DNA from: Dactylosporangium sp. AC04546
Lineage (GTDB): Bacteria; Actinomycetota; Actinomycetes; Mycobacteriales; Micromonosporaceae
Assembly (NCBI RefSeq): GCF_022095675.1
Contig: NZ_JAHYSG010000019.1
Span: 75,018-139,017, forward strand
Direction of reading: 5' to 3'
DNA length: 64,000 nucleotides
Each line of letters starts with the position of its first letter. Position 1 is the first letter of the stretch. The notes under the pieces are model-generated. The model was not told where the DNA came from and made no database searches. It saw only the letters and a list, made by a program, of their open reading frames with translations. This document shows positions 32,261-40,713 of this stretch, piece after piece. Position numbers and translations under genes: made by a program.

Positions 32261-32653
32261 ATGCATCCACTCATCGGCCATGTGAGGACACTGGCTGGGC
32301 AACTCCGCGTCACGGTGGGTAGCGAGCGGATCGCGGCATGTGCGGATGCCATGATCGAGCGCCTCGCGGAGGCTCGCCTTGTCCACGCGCAGGCGGTGAG
32401 CCGCTGCGGCACGGTCCCCGTTCCCGGCCACAGCACCGCTGCATCCTTGACGGAAGGCGCGAGGTTAGGGTGCCTCTCATGGACGCTGCCAGGTCCCCAC
32501 GGGATGGACTGCCGCGAATGGTCGTGCAGTTGCTCGCGGAGCACGGACACCTGGACCTGCTGCGCCGCGAGGCCGACGACGGCGACTACGAATGCGCCGA
32601 AACGCTGGCACGGCTGCTGCGGGCCCGCGGCGAGCCGCCGGCGACAGCCCTGA
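32261..32653 (+). CDS. Doubtful small ORF before the TPR gene
   Basis: From ATG 32261 a frame with coding-like codon use reads HPLIGHVRTLAGQLRVTVG, then ERIAACADAMIERLAEARLV for about 65 codons; afterwards the texture degrades and it overlaps the TPR gene in another frame. An AGGAG lies 13 bases upstream, too far to be convincing. It is either a small gene, or the head of a gene truncated when the TPR gene was placed next to it. Confidence 0.3.
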   Translation: MHPLIGHVRTLAGQLRVTVGSERIAACADAMIERLAEARLVHAQAVSRCGTVPVPGHSTAASLTEGARLGCLSWTLPGPHGMDCREWSCSCSRSTDTWTCCAARPTTATTNAPKRWHGCCGPAASRRRQP

Positions 32654-33813
32654 CGTTGCTGCGGCCCTTCGTCGGTACGGACTGGGCAGTGCGGGTCGTG
32701 GACGACTACACCGGGTACCTTGCGGAGTCCGGCGACGTCGACGCGGCGATGGTGATGCTGCGCCCGTACGCCGACGAGGGCCAGCCCGAGGCCGTGGAAC
32801 GTCTCGGGACGCTGCTGATCCAACAGGGCTGTGCCGACGACGTGCTCACCATGCTGCGGCAGGGCCTCGATGACTACATGTACCCGATCGACGTGCCGGT
32901 CGAACTGACCCGCGGCCTGGGCCGCGACGACGAGGTGATCGAGCTGCTGCGGTCGCGGATCGACGCCGGGCGGCTCGGCCTGGAGAGCCTGCTGGCCTCC
33001 GTGCTGGAACGGGGCGGCCGGCTGGAGGAGGCGATTGCCGCGCTGTCCGACGGCCTTCGCGAAGGGCCGTACAACGTCGCGGACGCCCAACAGCTGGCCG
33101 ATCTGCTCGCCCGTCACGACCCCGCGGCGCTCGCTCGGTTCGCCGCCGGCGATGACCGCAGCGGACGCAGGTACGGCGCGCATCGACTCGCTCGCTGGTA
33201 CGAGGAACAGGGCCGCATCGACGACGCGGTGGCGGTGCTGGCGCCCCGCGCGGCACGGGTATACCGCATTCATGAGCAGCACGGCCTGCCCCACTACGCC
33301 GCGGCGGCGGAACTGGGGCGGGTTGTCCGCCAGGACGAGCCGTGCCTTCTTGCCGACCTGCTGGCCCGGCACGGTCGGGTCGACGAGGCGGTCACCGTGC
33401 TGCGGACGGCGGCCGTCGCGAAGCCGGCCCTGCTGCGCCCGCTGTGCGTGCTGCTGATCGAGCACGACCGCCTGGACGAGGCACAGGCCGCTGTGGCCGA
33501 GGTCGTCGCCGAGGTCTGGCCGGACCCGGTCAGACTGCGCCTGGAATGGATCGAGGCGTTGGTCGAATGCGGCCGCTACGAGCAGGCGATCGCCGAGCTG
33601 CGAGCGGATCCCGAGGCGGGCAGCGGGTACGCCCGCGAACGCCTGGCCGCCCTGCTGACCGACCACGGTCCACCGGACGAGGCCATCGCCATGCTCAGCC
33701 CGGCCGCCGAAGGATGGTCCCGCATGCTGTTCGCGAAGGCGTTGATCCGCGCGGGCCGAGCCGAGGAGGCGATTGCGGCGATCCGCGCCAGACCGGCGAC
33801 AGAGCAGCTCTGA
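32479..33813 (+). CDS. TPR-like repeat protein, 444 aa
   Basis: A soluble all-helical repeat protein. About ten 34-residue units follow the pattern L-L-x-x-x-G-x-x-D-E-A-x-x-x-L-R, e.g. LLAEHGHLDLLRREADDGDY, LADLLARHGRVDEAVTVLRT, LIEHDRLDEAQAAVAEV and LTDHGPPDEAIAMLSPAAEG. ATG 32479 has no ribosome site; the upstream TTAGGGT may be a -10 element for a near-leaderless mRNA. No catalytic part is visible. Remnants of the same repeat family lie at 18020-18318, so this family seems to expand and decay in this genome. Confidence 0.8.
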   Translation: MDAARSPRDGLPRMVVQLLAEHGHLDLLRREADDGDYECAETLARLLRARGEPPATALTLLRPFVGTDWAVRVVDDYTGYLAESGDVDAAMVMLRPYADEGQPEAVERLGTLLIQQGCADDVLTMLRQGLDDYMYPIDVPVELTRGLGRDDEVIELLRSRIDAGRLGLESLLASVLERGGRLEEAIAALSDGLREGPYNVADAQQLADLLARHDPAALARFAAGDDRSGRRYGAHRLARWYEEQGRIDDAVAVLAPRAARVYRIHEQHGLPHYAAAAELGRVVRQDEPCLLADLLARHGRVDEAVTVLRTAAVAKPALLRPLCVLLIEHDRLDEAQAAVAEVVAEVWPDPVRLRLEWIEALVECGRYEQAIAELRADPEAGSGYARERLAALLTDHGPPDEAIAMLSPAAEGWSRMLFAKALIRAGRAEEAIAAIRARPATEQL

Positions 33814-34163
33814 GCGCGACTGGGTCGGTGCGGCCTGCGGCGAGCGACTGCTGTTCCGGCCGCTGACGTGTTGGTCGACGGCACAGCGCGGAACGTGATC
33901 AAGCATTTCGCCATCTTTGCGTGCGCGGCGGGTGGGTGCGTGGGCGATCAGATCGGTTTCGGGAGTTGGGCTCGTTCGTGGCGGAGTTCTTCGAGGGTGG
34001 CGGTGTCGTCAGCGAGCCGCCGCGCGAGATCTGCGGCAGATCCGCGGACGTGGCCATGGGCTTGCCACGTCAACCTCCCGGAAGAACGGTGCGGAATTCG
34101 CACCACCGGCGGTGGGCCGTCGGGTGATCGAGGACGGCTGCGCAGCCCCAGGCTGAGGCGTAA
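33814..34163. other. Gene-poor stretch with a minus-strand tail remnant
   Basis: No intact gene. On the minus strand, about 33948-34095, an uninterrupted frame reads LTWQAHGHVRGSAADLARRL then ADDTATLEELRHERAQLPKPI and a stop. It looks like the charged helical C-terminus of a lost protein, family not recognised. A copy of the ACGTGATCA element lies at 33893-33901. Nothing else is seen. Confidence 0.45.
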
Positions 34164-34583
34164 TCACTCCCGGCCGGCGAGCGATAGGGCGATGTCCAGC
34201 TCGTGCTGCTTGGCCGGGGATAGGACGCTAATCTTCTCGATCAGGAACTCCACGCTGACAGTCGTCTCCCAGGTGCAGAAGATTTTGCCGTCCTTGGGCA
34301 GCGCCACGCGAACCACGCCGCTCTCCCCCAGGCCCTCCTCGGCTCCGAAAAAGACCTCGATGCCGATGGCGCGTGCGTCCGGCCCGGCCTCCTCTACGAT
34401 CCGGCGTCGCTCGTCGACATCGACCGCCTGCTCGCCAGACATCAGGACGAAACCGAGCTTCTGCAACGGGGTGGCGGGTTCGACGATCTGCATCGCCAGG
34501 AATTCCGGCCCCGCGCCCCCCGAGAGCAGCACGACGGGCCGCTGTTCGTCGATCTGAGCCCACCAAAGCTCGCCGCGCTCCAC
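34164..34583 (-). CDS. PemK/MazF-like toxin-family protein
   Basis: 139 residues beginning ERGELWWAQIDEQRPVVLLS, the typical first strand of PemK/MazF-fold mRNA interferases, and ending with GVVRVALP, CTWETTVSVEFL and KISVLSPAKQHELDIALSLA, also typical. An extra stretch of about 35 residues (near 45-80) makes it longer than the usual 105-120. GTG 34583 follows a GGGGAGGG ribosome site. No antitoxin gene is recognised beside it, so it may be an orphan or regulatory member rather than an active toxin. Confidence 0.75.
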   Translation of the reverse strand: MERGELWWAQIDEQRPVVLLSGGAGPEFLAMQIVEPATPLQKLGFVLMSGEQAVDVDERRRIVEEAGPDARAIGIEVFFGAEEGLGESGVVRVALPKDGKIFCTWETTVSVEFLIEKISVLSPAKQHELDIALSLAGRE

Positions 34584-34913
34584 ATGCCCTCCCCGCATTC
34601 GGTCCTTATCAGCATCGCCCTGCTGGCCGGGCTCGTCGTCGCCTTTGCCGTCCTCTGGTTCGTCAATCGCAACGAGCCGGTGAAGGCCGATGCCGGCGAC
34701 TGCCTGAAGGGCACCACGGCGGACGAGATGGAGATCGTCGACTGCACTTCCCCCGACGCGGTCTACACGGTGCTCGGCAGGGTCGAGGACCGCAGCGAGA
34801 CAGACGCGGAGTCGATCGAGAGCGTCTGCAGCCAGTGGCCGGAGGCGACGCATGACTACTGGCGCAGCCAGAAGGACAGCAAGGGCATCGTGATCTGCCT
34901 CAAGCAGCGATAG
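34584..34913 (+). CDS. LppU/SCO3897-like single-pass membrane protein
   Basis: 109 residues with one N-terminal membrane helix (VLISIALLAGLVVAFAVLWF) and an outside domain with the LppU/SCO3897 pattern: DAGDCLKGTT, EIVDCTSPDAVYTVLGRVED and a closing IVICLKQR, with four Cys likely forming disulfides. Function unknown. The start ATG directly abuts the start codon of the divergent toxin-like gene with no base between them; the frame stays open upstream, so a slightly longer protein is possible. Confidence 0.7.
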   Translation: MPSPHSVLISIALLAGLVVAFAVLWFVNRNEPVKADAGDCLKGTTADEMEIVDCTSPDAVYTVLGRVEDRSETDAESIESVCSQWPEATHDYWRSQKDSKGIVICLKQR

Positions 34914-35438
34914 GCCGCTGTTCGGCGCGACCGAAGGTGACGTTCGTCGCCTCGACCAGGTGGTACCACACGCTCGAGCACCCGCATGTAGCCATGTAGT
35001 AGCTGCGGCGACCAACGGCTCCGCGACCGGGCACAGCGGCGACACAGCTCTCGTTGGGACGGTGATCGACAATGGCGACCGCTTCCTCGGCGTTGACGAC
35101 GCTGCTCGTGCAGTCGCCGCTGTGGCGATTGTTTCGGCAGAACTGGCTGGAGCTTCGCAAGGAGGTCGGGGCGCCCGACCTGGTCGGCCTCGATGGTGAG
35201 ACCACACCGCGACAGTGACCATCAACGCGAGTGCTGCCGCCGTCCCATCGTCCGACCCGGGCGTCTCCAGCGGAACTGCCCACAAGCGCGGATCGCGGCT
35301 ACGTATTGACTGGCGGTACGACCGCAGCCCGGCCAGATGCGGACAATGAGTAGACGGTATTGACGCGTGCACCGGGACCGGTCCGCGGTGGCCGCTCATG
35401 CCGATCGCTGCACTTCCTCTGCTGCACGTTCCAGTGCA
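34914..35438. other. Gene-poor stretch with one small coding-like ORF
   Basis: The only convincing frame is 35072-35218 plus: ATG, then 48 residues including ALTTLLVQSPLWRLFRQNWL and ELRKEVGAPDLVGLDGETT, ending at TGA. It reads like a helical fragment of a larger protein, family unknown, without a ribosome site. The rest has no clear coding bias on either strand. Confidence 0.4.
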
Positions 35439-35770
35439 TTAGGGCGTCGTGAGGTACCGCTGCAGGACGTCGAGCCGGTTGTCCCAGTCGTGGGCGAGCG
35501 CGGCGAGGAACTGCTGGGCGATCCGCACTGGCGCGGGCTCAGCCGGAAGCGCACTCGACGGCGCTCGCCTGGCTCGGGCACGACCAGTCCCGCCTCGGTC
35601 AGGAGTGTCAGGTGCTTGGCGATGGCCTGGCGGGTGATCGGCAGCCGACCGGCGAGATCGGTCACGGTCGAGGGCCCGTCGGTGGCCAGGGCGGCCAGGA
35701 TAGCTCGGCGGGTCGGGTCGGCCAGCGCAACGAAGACCTGCTCAGCGACAGCCTCGATGTCAGCCGCCAT
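35439..35770 (-). pseudogene. ArsR-family regulator with a one-base frameshift
   Basis: The first 75 codons from ATG 35770 give a full ArsR winged helix: QVFVALADPTRRAILAAL, PSTVTDLAGRLPITRQAIAK, HLTLLTEAGLVV. After RFRLSP (near 35531-35537) the natural continuation APVRIAQQFLAALAHDWDNR and LDVLQRYLTTP is in another frame. Restoring one G in the CCCGCGCC run would rejoin them and give a normal 110-residue protein ending at 35439. It is either a real inactivating deletion or a sequencing error. It overlaps the SRPBCC pseudogene, the usual ArsR/SRPBCC operon pair. Confidence 0.8.
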
Positions 35771-36033
35771 CGAGGTGTTCCACCAACTCGGCCAGCTCGC
35801 GCATCCAACCCTCGCTGTGGGAGTCGTAGGTCGCGCGGCGCGTGTCGGGCGGAAGCTGCGCGAAGCCGGTCTCGACGACACGTAGCACGGTGCCGTCGCC
35901 GTCGGGATCCAGCGTGAACTCCACGTAGGTGCGCCGGGGGGTCATCCTCTGGTAGATCGGGCAGCCGCCAGGTGTAGGCGAACACCGTCGATTCACTGGC
36001 TGTAACGGCGCCCCAGCCGGCCGCTGCGCGCAC
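35760..36033 (-). pseudogene. AHSA1/SRPBCC-domain protein remnant
   Basis: Two frames make up one domain. VTASESTVFAYTWRLPDLPE in the first is followed by RRTYVEFTLDPDGDGTVLRV, GFAQLPPDTRRATYDSHSEG and WMRELAELVEHLD in the second, with the shift in a run of C/G near 35931-35942. The first half of the fold, about 60 residues, is missing upstream. Its stop overlaps the ArsR start, as in intact ArsR-AHSA1 operons. Confidence 0.75.
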
Positions 36034-36060
36034 GGTCGGCGGCTAGATGTGCGCACGTGA

Positions 36061-36210
36061 TCAAGGCAGTGTCATGGACGTCGGGAACTTCAGGCAGTCG
36101 CTGACAAGGCACACAGGCACGATCGTGTAGTAGTCGCGTTCGGCGTCGCACGTCGTTGTGTTGCGAAACGTCGTCTTGCTGGATTGCGGCGATGGGTGGG
36201 TACTGGCCAT
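36061..36210 (-). CDS. Possible small Cys/Thr-rich peptide, 49 aa
   Basis: An ATG-started frame with good codon bias: MASTHPSPQSSKTTFRN, then TTTCDAERDYYTIVPVC and LVSDCLKFPTSMTLP. Three Cys and many Thr/Ser in the C-terminal half give it the look of a small secreted or modified peptide, but there is no signal peptide, no good ribosome site and no modification enzyme nearby. Its TGA overlaps one ACGTGATCA element. It may also be a fragment. Confidence 0.35.
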   Translation of the reverse strand: MASTHPSPQSSKTTFRNTTTCDAERDYYTIVPVCLVSDCLKFPTSMTLP

Positions 36211-36219
36211 GATCGACGT

Positions 36220-38025
36220 GTGGTTCCGGTGGAGGTTGACGTCGTTCGGGTCGTGGCGCTGGCGCGTGCGGTGTGCGCGGCGGCGCATGTCGAAGGGTGG
36301 CTGACGTCGCCCGTTGCGGCATCGTCAGCGCTGCAGCGGGCGGTTCGGCAACTCGCTGACGTGCTCAACACGTCGGATGGTCAGCATGGTGTACCGACCA
36401 TAGACGATCTGCTGTCGTTCGCATCCACGATCGACGACGACGGCTACCGGGCGTCGGCGCTTGCCGACCTTGTGCCCTACGTCGACGAGGCCCAGCGGTC
36501 GCGGCTGCTCGCCGCCGGGCACGCAATCCACGACGAGTACCAGCGCTGCCGGGTGTTCGCAGCGGTCGCGCTGCGGGCCTCTGCACCCCAATTGGCTGAC
36601 ATCCTCGCCGCCGTACACGGATTCGAATTCTCCAGGAACCGCATGTTCGGGCTGCGGGTCCTGCTGCCGTATGTTGCCGGCGCCGACCGGAACGTGGTCA
36701 TCAATGCGGCCGTGGACGCGATCGAGGAGAATGGCGAGTTCTACTTCGCGTCGGCGACGCTCGAACAGCTCGCGCCGCACCTGACCCCGGCCCAGATCGA
36801 CCGGGCCCTCGCCGCGGTGGGCCGGTCGGTGACCAGCGAGACCGACCAATCGAATCTCCTGACCGGGTTCGCATCGCTGCGGCCGCACGCGTGGTGGGGT
36901 GAGGCCGTGGCCGCGGCGGCGGCCATCGAGCAGCAGAACCTGCGCGCGGTCACGCTGATCGGCCTCGCGCAGCAGGCGCCCGCCGAGCACCTCGACGCGG
37001 TGCTCGCCGCGGCCCATGCCATCGGCGACGCCAGCACCCGGGCCCGCGCGCTGGCCGGGGTCATACCGCACCTGCACGAACATCAACGTGCCGCAGCGAT
37101 CGACGCCGCCATCGATATCCTGCTCACCGCGCCGGTCGATGATTCGTTGCGCGGCATAGCGCTCAGCATGCTGCTGCCGCTGCTCGACCAGGACCAGATT
37201 GCCGCCATCCTCGATCATGATGCCCGCGGCCCGCGCTCGACTGGCTGGTCGTTGGTATTGGCGGCGCCGTACGCCGGCCCGCAGCACCTGGCCACGGCTC
37301 TGGCCGCCACGATCGCACCGGATCGACTTGGTGACCCACTGACCAATGTCCCGATGACGTTGCGCTACGAGTTCGGCAAGCTCCTCGAGCACCTGCCGGT
37401 CGACCAGCAGAACGCGGGAGCGGTGAGCGCCATCTCGCTTCGCGGTCAGCTCGGCGACTTCGCCTGGAGCGACCGCCTGCGGGGGTTGGCCGCGTACCTC
37501 ACACCGCCACAGCTGGACCAGCTCCTGACCTCGATGGACGCGCTCGAGGCCTCCGCAGCCGGCACCGCGATCGCGAACCTCGCCGCTCACCTCACCCCCG
37601 GCCAGCTCGACACCGCGCTGACCATGATCCCCGCCATCGACATCGAGTACAGCCGCGGTATCGCCCTTGCCGGCATCGCCCCATTTCTGACCGACGACGC
37701 TCACCTCGAGCGGCTCGTCGCCGCCGTGCTCGATCTGCACGACCCGGAGACCCTCGTCGACACCGTCACCGCGGTCCTGCCGCACACCTCCGCCGCGCAG
37801 CAGGCACTGCTCGCCCAGACCGCGCTGCATGCGGCCACCGCCATCGACGACCCCGACAGCCGCGCCGGCGCATTGCTCACGCTCGCCGCGGCGGACCCGA
37901 GCCGCCGCGACGCCGCACTGGCTCGCGCCTTCGCCGCGATGACCACCATGACCGACGCGAACGCCCAGGTCCGCATGCTCAACCGCATCGTCCCACTCGC
38001 CACCGCAGCACCTCAACCACACTGA
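36220..38025 (+). CDS. Large alpha-helical repeat protein, about 600 aa
   Basis: Almost the entire protein is made of 30-to-35-residue helical units with the pattern A-I-x-D-x-x-x-R-A-x-A-L-A-x-L-x-P-x-L, e.g. ASALADLVPYVDEAQRSRLL, THARALAGVIPHLHEHQ-like, AAHAIGDASTRARALAGVIP and ALHAATAIDDPDSRAGALLT. Similar repeats form the C-terminal sensor arm of actinobacterial NACHT/STAND proteins, but no NTPase or effector domain is present here. The start is unclear: the frame opens at TTG 36184, and GTG 36220, 36232 and 36253 are options. No membrane helix. Confidence 0.7.
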   Translation: MVPVEVDVVRVVALARAVCAAAHVEGWLTSPVAASSALQRAVRQLADVLNTSDGQHGVPTIDDLLSFASTIDDDGYRASALADLVPYVDEAQRSRLLAAGHAIHDEYQRCRVFAAVALRASAPQLADILAAVHGFEFSRNRMFGLRVLLPYVAGADRNVVINAAVDAIEENGEFYFASATLEQLAPHLTPAQIDRALAAVGRSVTSETDQSNLLTGFASLRPHAWWGEAVAAAAAIEQQNLRAVTLIGLAQQAPAEHLDAVLAAAHAIGDASTRARALAGVIPHLHEHQRAAAIDAAIDILLTAPVDDSLRGIALSMLLPLLDQDQIAAILDHDARGPRSTGWSLVLAAPYAGPQHLATALAATIAPDRLGDPLTNVPMTLRYEFGKLLEHLPVDQQNAGAVSAISLRGQLGDFAWSDRLRGLAAYLTPPQLDQLLTSMDALEASAAGTAIANLAAHLTPGQLDTALTMIPAIDIEYSRGIALAGIAPFLTDDAHLERLVAAVLDLHDPETLVDTVTAVLPHTSAAQQALLAQTALHAATAIDDPDSRAGALLTLAAADPSRRDAALARAFAAMTTMTDANAQVRMLNRIVPLATAAPQPH

Positions 38026-38421
38026 GCGGCACAGAGCTCAGCCAACGACGCCCCGTGGCCGCCTCGTCGATGCTCGACGCCACCAGCTGATATCAGAGGT
38101 CTGCAAAACCGTCCACGGCCAGCGACCACACGCTTGCTCATCGGCACGATCGGAAGCTCCGGCTCGCCGCGTCATTCACCGTCGGTAACGCTTGTGACCG
38201 GCCTCGATCGCCCGCAGCGGCAGATCCGTGCACGTGATCAAGCTGCGACCGTTCGTCGACTGACACAGGCAGCGAGCAGGACATGAACGGGCACCGGCTC
38301 ACGCACAGGTGACGCAGGTGCGAGCAGACGGGCGGGCTGCGAGGCGACCAGCGGGGATCTGGCGGCACAGCCGCGACCTTGCCGATGCTCAATGCAACAG
38401 TGCCGGTACGGTGTCGCAACT
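38026..38421. other. Intergenic stretch without a gene
   Basis: About 400 bases with no frame of coding texture on either strand. It contains the first copy of the 26-bp dispersed repeat (38215-38240) and, near its end, a TACGGT hexamer at 38406-38411 that may be the -10 element of the following gene. Confidence 0.5.
38215..38240 (+). repeat. 26-bp dispersed repeat, copy 1
   Basis: CAGCGGCAGATCCGTGCACG followed by TGATCA. It matches the copy at 40934-40959 at 23 of 26 positions. The 3' core ACGTGATCA also occurs alone at 33893-33901 and 36055-36063. All four are intergenic within the island. Confidence 0.65.
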
Positions 38422-39306
38422 ATGGAGCCCGACGGCATGATCTTCTATGCGGTGACCGCGCTGTCGGCGAACGCAGCGGCCGTCGTGGCGATGCCCGAGG
38501 GCGCGGGCGACGGTTGCGACGGGGACGAGTCGAGCTGTGTGTTGGTGTCGACATCCGGCGGCTGGGTGGCCGCTCCGCCCGTTCCCTGGCCCACCGTTGC
38601 GTGCCTGGATACCGAGGACGCGTTGGTCAACGTCGGACTCTATGGCCACCTTCAGCATCTGCCCTGGGCGGGAGGGGAGATCCGCGAGACGCAGCTGCCC
38701 ACCTCACCGGCGTTGCCGCTGCGGGTGCAGGGAGCGCGTAGGGTCGGCGACCTGCTCTACGTGTGTGGAATGCAGCGCCAGGTTCTCGTTTCGCCGGACG
38801 GCAGCTCGTGGGCGACGATGAACGATGGACTGGAGCCCGGCCCCGACGAGCCGGTGACGTCTCTGTCGAATCTCGCGGGAAACGGCACGAGCCTGGTCGC
38901 GGTGGGGCTTCACGGATCCGTCTACCGCAGTGACGGCGGGCCGTGGCAGCCGCTGGTGTCCGGAGTCCGGTCGTGGCTGAAGGATGTGGCCTGGCATGAG
39001 GGCGCCTTCTGGATCTGCGGGAAGAACGGACTGCTGCTAACCGGCGACGTCCGGTCCCCCCAGAAGCTCACCCGAATTCACTCGGGTACCACTGGGACGC
39101 TGCATGCCCTGAAGACCTTCCAGGGGAGGCTGTACGCTCTCGGCGATAACGGCCTGTTCCGGATCGACGGGACGTCCACGATTCCCGTGACCACGCCGGG
39201 AACTCCGCGCGCTATTGATGTCTGCGATGACGCGTTGTGGGTCGTGACGGAGCAGCGCGACCTGTTCGTCTCGGACGACGGCGAACACTTCGCCAGGCGT
39301 GGTTGA
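38422..39306 (+). CDS. Beta-propeller-like protein, 294 aa
   Basis: Repeated beta-sheet units of about 40 residues with the texture of sialidase/YCF48-type propellers: LVSTSGGWVAAPPVPWP, GDLLYVCGMQRQVLVSPDGS, NGTSLVAVGLHGSVYRSDGG, GAFWICGKNGLLLTGD, GRLYALGDNGLFRIDG and ALWVVTEQRDLFVSDDGEHF. Five to six blades can be counted. No signal peptide, so cytoplasmic. ATG 38422 has no ribosome site and may be near-leaderless. Partners unknown; its 3' end overlaps the decayed HIT gene on the other strand. Confidence 0.75.
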   Translation: MEPDGMIFYAVTALSANAAAVVAMPEGAGDGCDGDESSCVLVSTSGGWVAAPPVPWPTVACLDTEDALVNVGLYGHLQHLPWAGGEIRETQLPTSPALPLRVQGARRVGDLLYVCGMQRQVLVSPDGSSWATMNDGLEPGPDEPVTSLSNLAGNGTSLVAVGLHGSVYRSDGGPWQPLVSGVRSWLKDVAWHEGAFWICGKNGLLLTGDVRSPQKLTRIHSGTTGTLHALKTFQGRLYALGDNGLFRIDGTSTIPVTTPGTPRAIDVCDDALWVVTEQRDLFVSDDGEHFARRG

Positions 39307-39666
39307 TCGCGCGAGCCGTGTTCGGCTGGGGTGCCGGGATGGCGGACGAACAGGTGTTGATGGAAGTGCGGGACAGCCATGCCGACGATCGCGGAGAACA
39401 CGAAGTCGGCACCCAGTTCGGTGCGGAGCCCGACCGCGGCGCGCCGCACCGATCGTTTCAGCCACACCGTCGGTGAGGTCGGCGAGATATGGCACGTGCC
39501 GACGGGTCTCCACATACAGGTAGCCGAGCACGGCTGTGCCGTCTTCACCAACGGGCCGGTGAGAGATCAGCACGTGCTCGTCCTCCCAGACTATCGGCCC
39601 GACCAGCGGCCCCTGGCCGCGATGCTTGGCGCAGATCAAGCAGTCTGGCTTTGGTTGCTCGGTCAT
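39300..39666 (-). pseudogene. HIT-family hydrolase, frameshifted and truncated
   Basis: The N-terminal part from ATG 39666 reads like a HIT protein (PDCLICAKHRG, GPIVWEDEHVLISHRP, GYLYVETRRHVPYLADLTD) up to VAETIGAA. The continuation AVGLRTELGADFVFSAIVG and the His-triad VPHFHQHLFVRHPGTPAEH is in another frame; one inserted or deleted base near 39437-39450 explains it. The last 25-30 residues of the family are also missing. A nucleotide hydrolase once, not now. Confidence 0.75.
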
Positions 39667-39867
39667 GACCATGACCGCACCGTAGCCCACCAGCTCAGCA
39701 ACCCGCTGAACTGGCGGAGTCGGCCAAAGCCGTTCGTTGATGGCTCTCCGCGCGGTTTACGGGCGGCCTGGCGACGCGGTGTGGTGGTACATCATCGGGC
39801 CAGGTGCCAGGTGGACGGCGCGCAGTATCCTCGGCGCCCAGAGCCTCGCGTCCCAGGAGAAGCATGC

Positions 39868-40713
39868 ATGCCGCGACGACGATCTGGTGGCGGAACGGCG
39901 CCTCGACCACGCAAGCCACCGGCGACGCCGGCCACGGAATCCCCGGCACCAAAGCAGCCCGCTCGAGAACTGCCGCAACCCCGAGCATCGACCACAGCCC
40001 TGCACAGCAGACCCACCACGGAGCAAGGTGCACGTCAACGGGGCCTTGACCAGGCTTCCGTCACGTTCGTCGTCGCGCTGCTCGGGATCGTCGCCGCCGG
40101 CTTGCTGATCAACGAAGGAAGCGCTGATCTCGTGCGAGCGGGGCGCATCTGGGTCGAGGGGCGTTCAGCCTCGGCCGAACCGCTGTGGGGCAAGACCGTG
40201 CTTTGGTGGGCCAGGGCCGGAAAGATCCTGCAGTTCGCGGCCGGGCTGGTGGTGATCCTCGACCTGATCGGGCCGGAACGCCTGCGAGGCGTCGGGCGGC
40301 GAACGGGCGAGCAGGCCGCAGCAGTCCGGGCCCAGTTGATCCGTATGCGTGCGATGCCGGAACAGACACCCAACGGCGCCGTGCACATGGCGTTCGGGGT
40401 TTTCCTCTTCGGTATCAACGCCTTCCTGCTGGTCCTGCTCGCCATCGACTGGTCACGGGTCACTCAAACCCCTACGGCGATCGGCCCGTACGTGGTAGCG
40501 CCGATCGTGCTGCTGGTCTTTCTCGCCGTCGGCCAGCCCGAGCGGACCGCTGGCGCCCGACTCCCGCTACTCGGACTGAGCTGGCTGGTGGCGTGGCTCC
40601 TGCTCGGGCTCCCTGCAGCGGTGCTGGACAAGGCCAACCCGGGCCACATCCTGCGCTGGCTAGGTCTGCTTGTCTTCATCGTCGGGTTCGGCCTCGACCT
40701 CCTGGGATCCTGA
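39868..40713 (+). CDS. Multi-helix membrane protein, 281 aa
   Basis: A Pro/Ala/Arg-rich N-terminal 65 residues (PRRRSGGGTAPRPRKPP) precede about seven hydrophobic segments: ASVTFVVALLGIVAAGLLI, ILQFAAGLVVILDLIG, VHMAFGVFLFGINAFLLVLL, YVVAPIVLLVFLAVG, LLGLSWLVAWLLLGLPAAVL and ILRWLGLLVFIVGFGLDLL. ATG 39868 follows AGGAGA with correct spacing. No family recognised. It is the last intact gene of the island. Confidence 0.75.
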   Translation: MPRRRSGGGTAPRPRKPPATPATESPAPKQPARELPQPRASTTALHSRPTTEQGARQRGLDQASVTFVVALLGIVAAGLLINEGSADLVRAGRIWVEGRSASAEPLWGKTVLWWARAGKILQFAAGLVVILDLIGPERLRGVGRRTGEQAAAVRAQLIRMRAMPEQTPNGAVHMAFGVFLFGINAFLLVLLAIDWSRVTQTPTAIGPYVVAPIVLLVFLAVGQPERTAGARLPLLGLSWLVAWLLLGLPAAVLDKANPGHILRWLGLLVFIVGFGLDLLGS

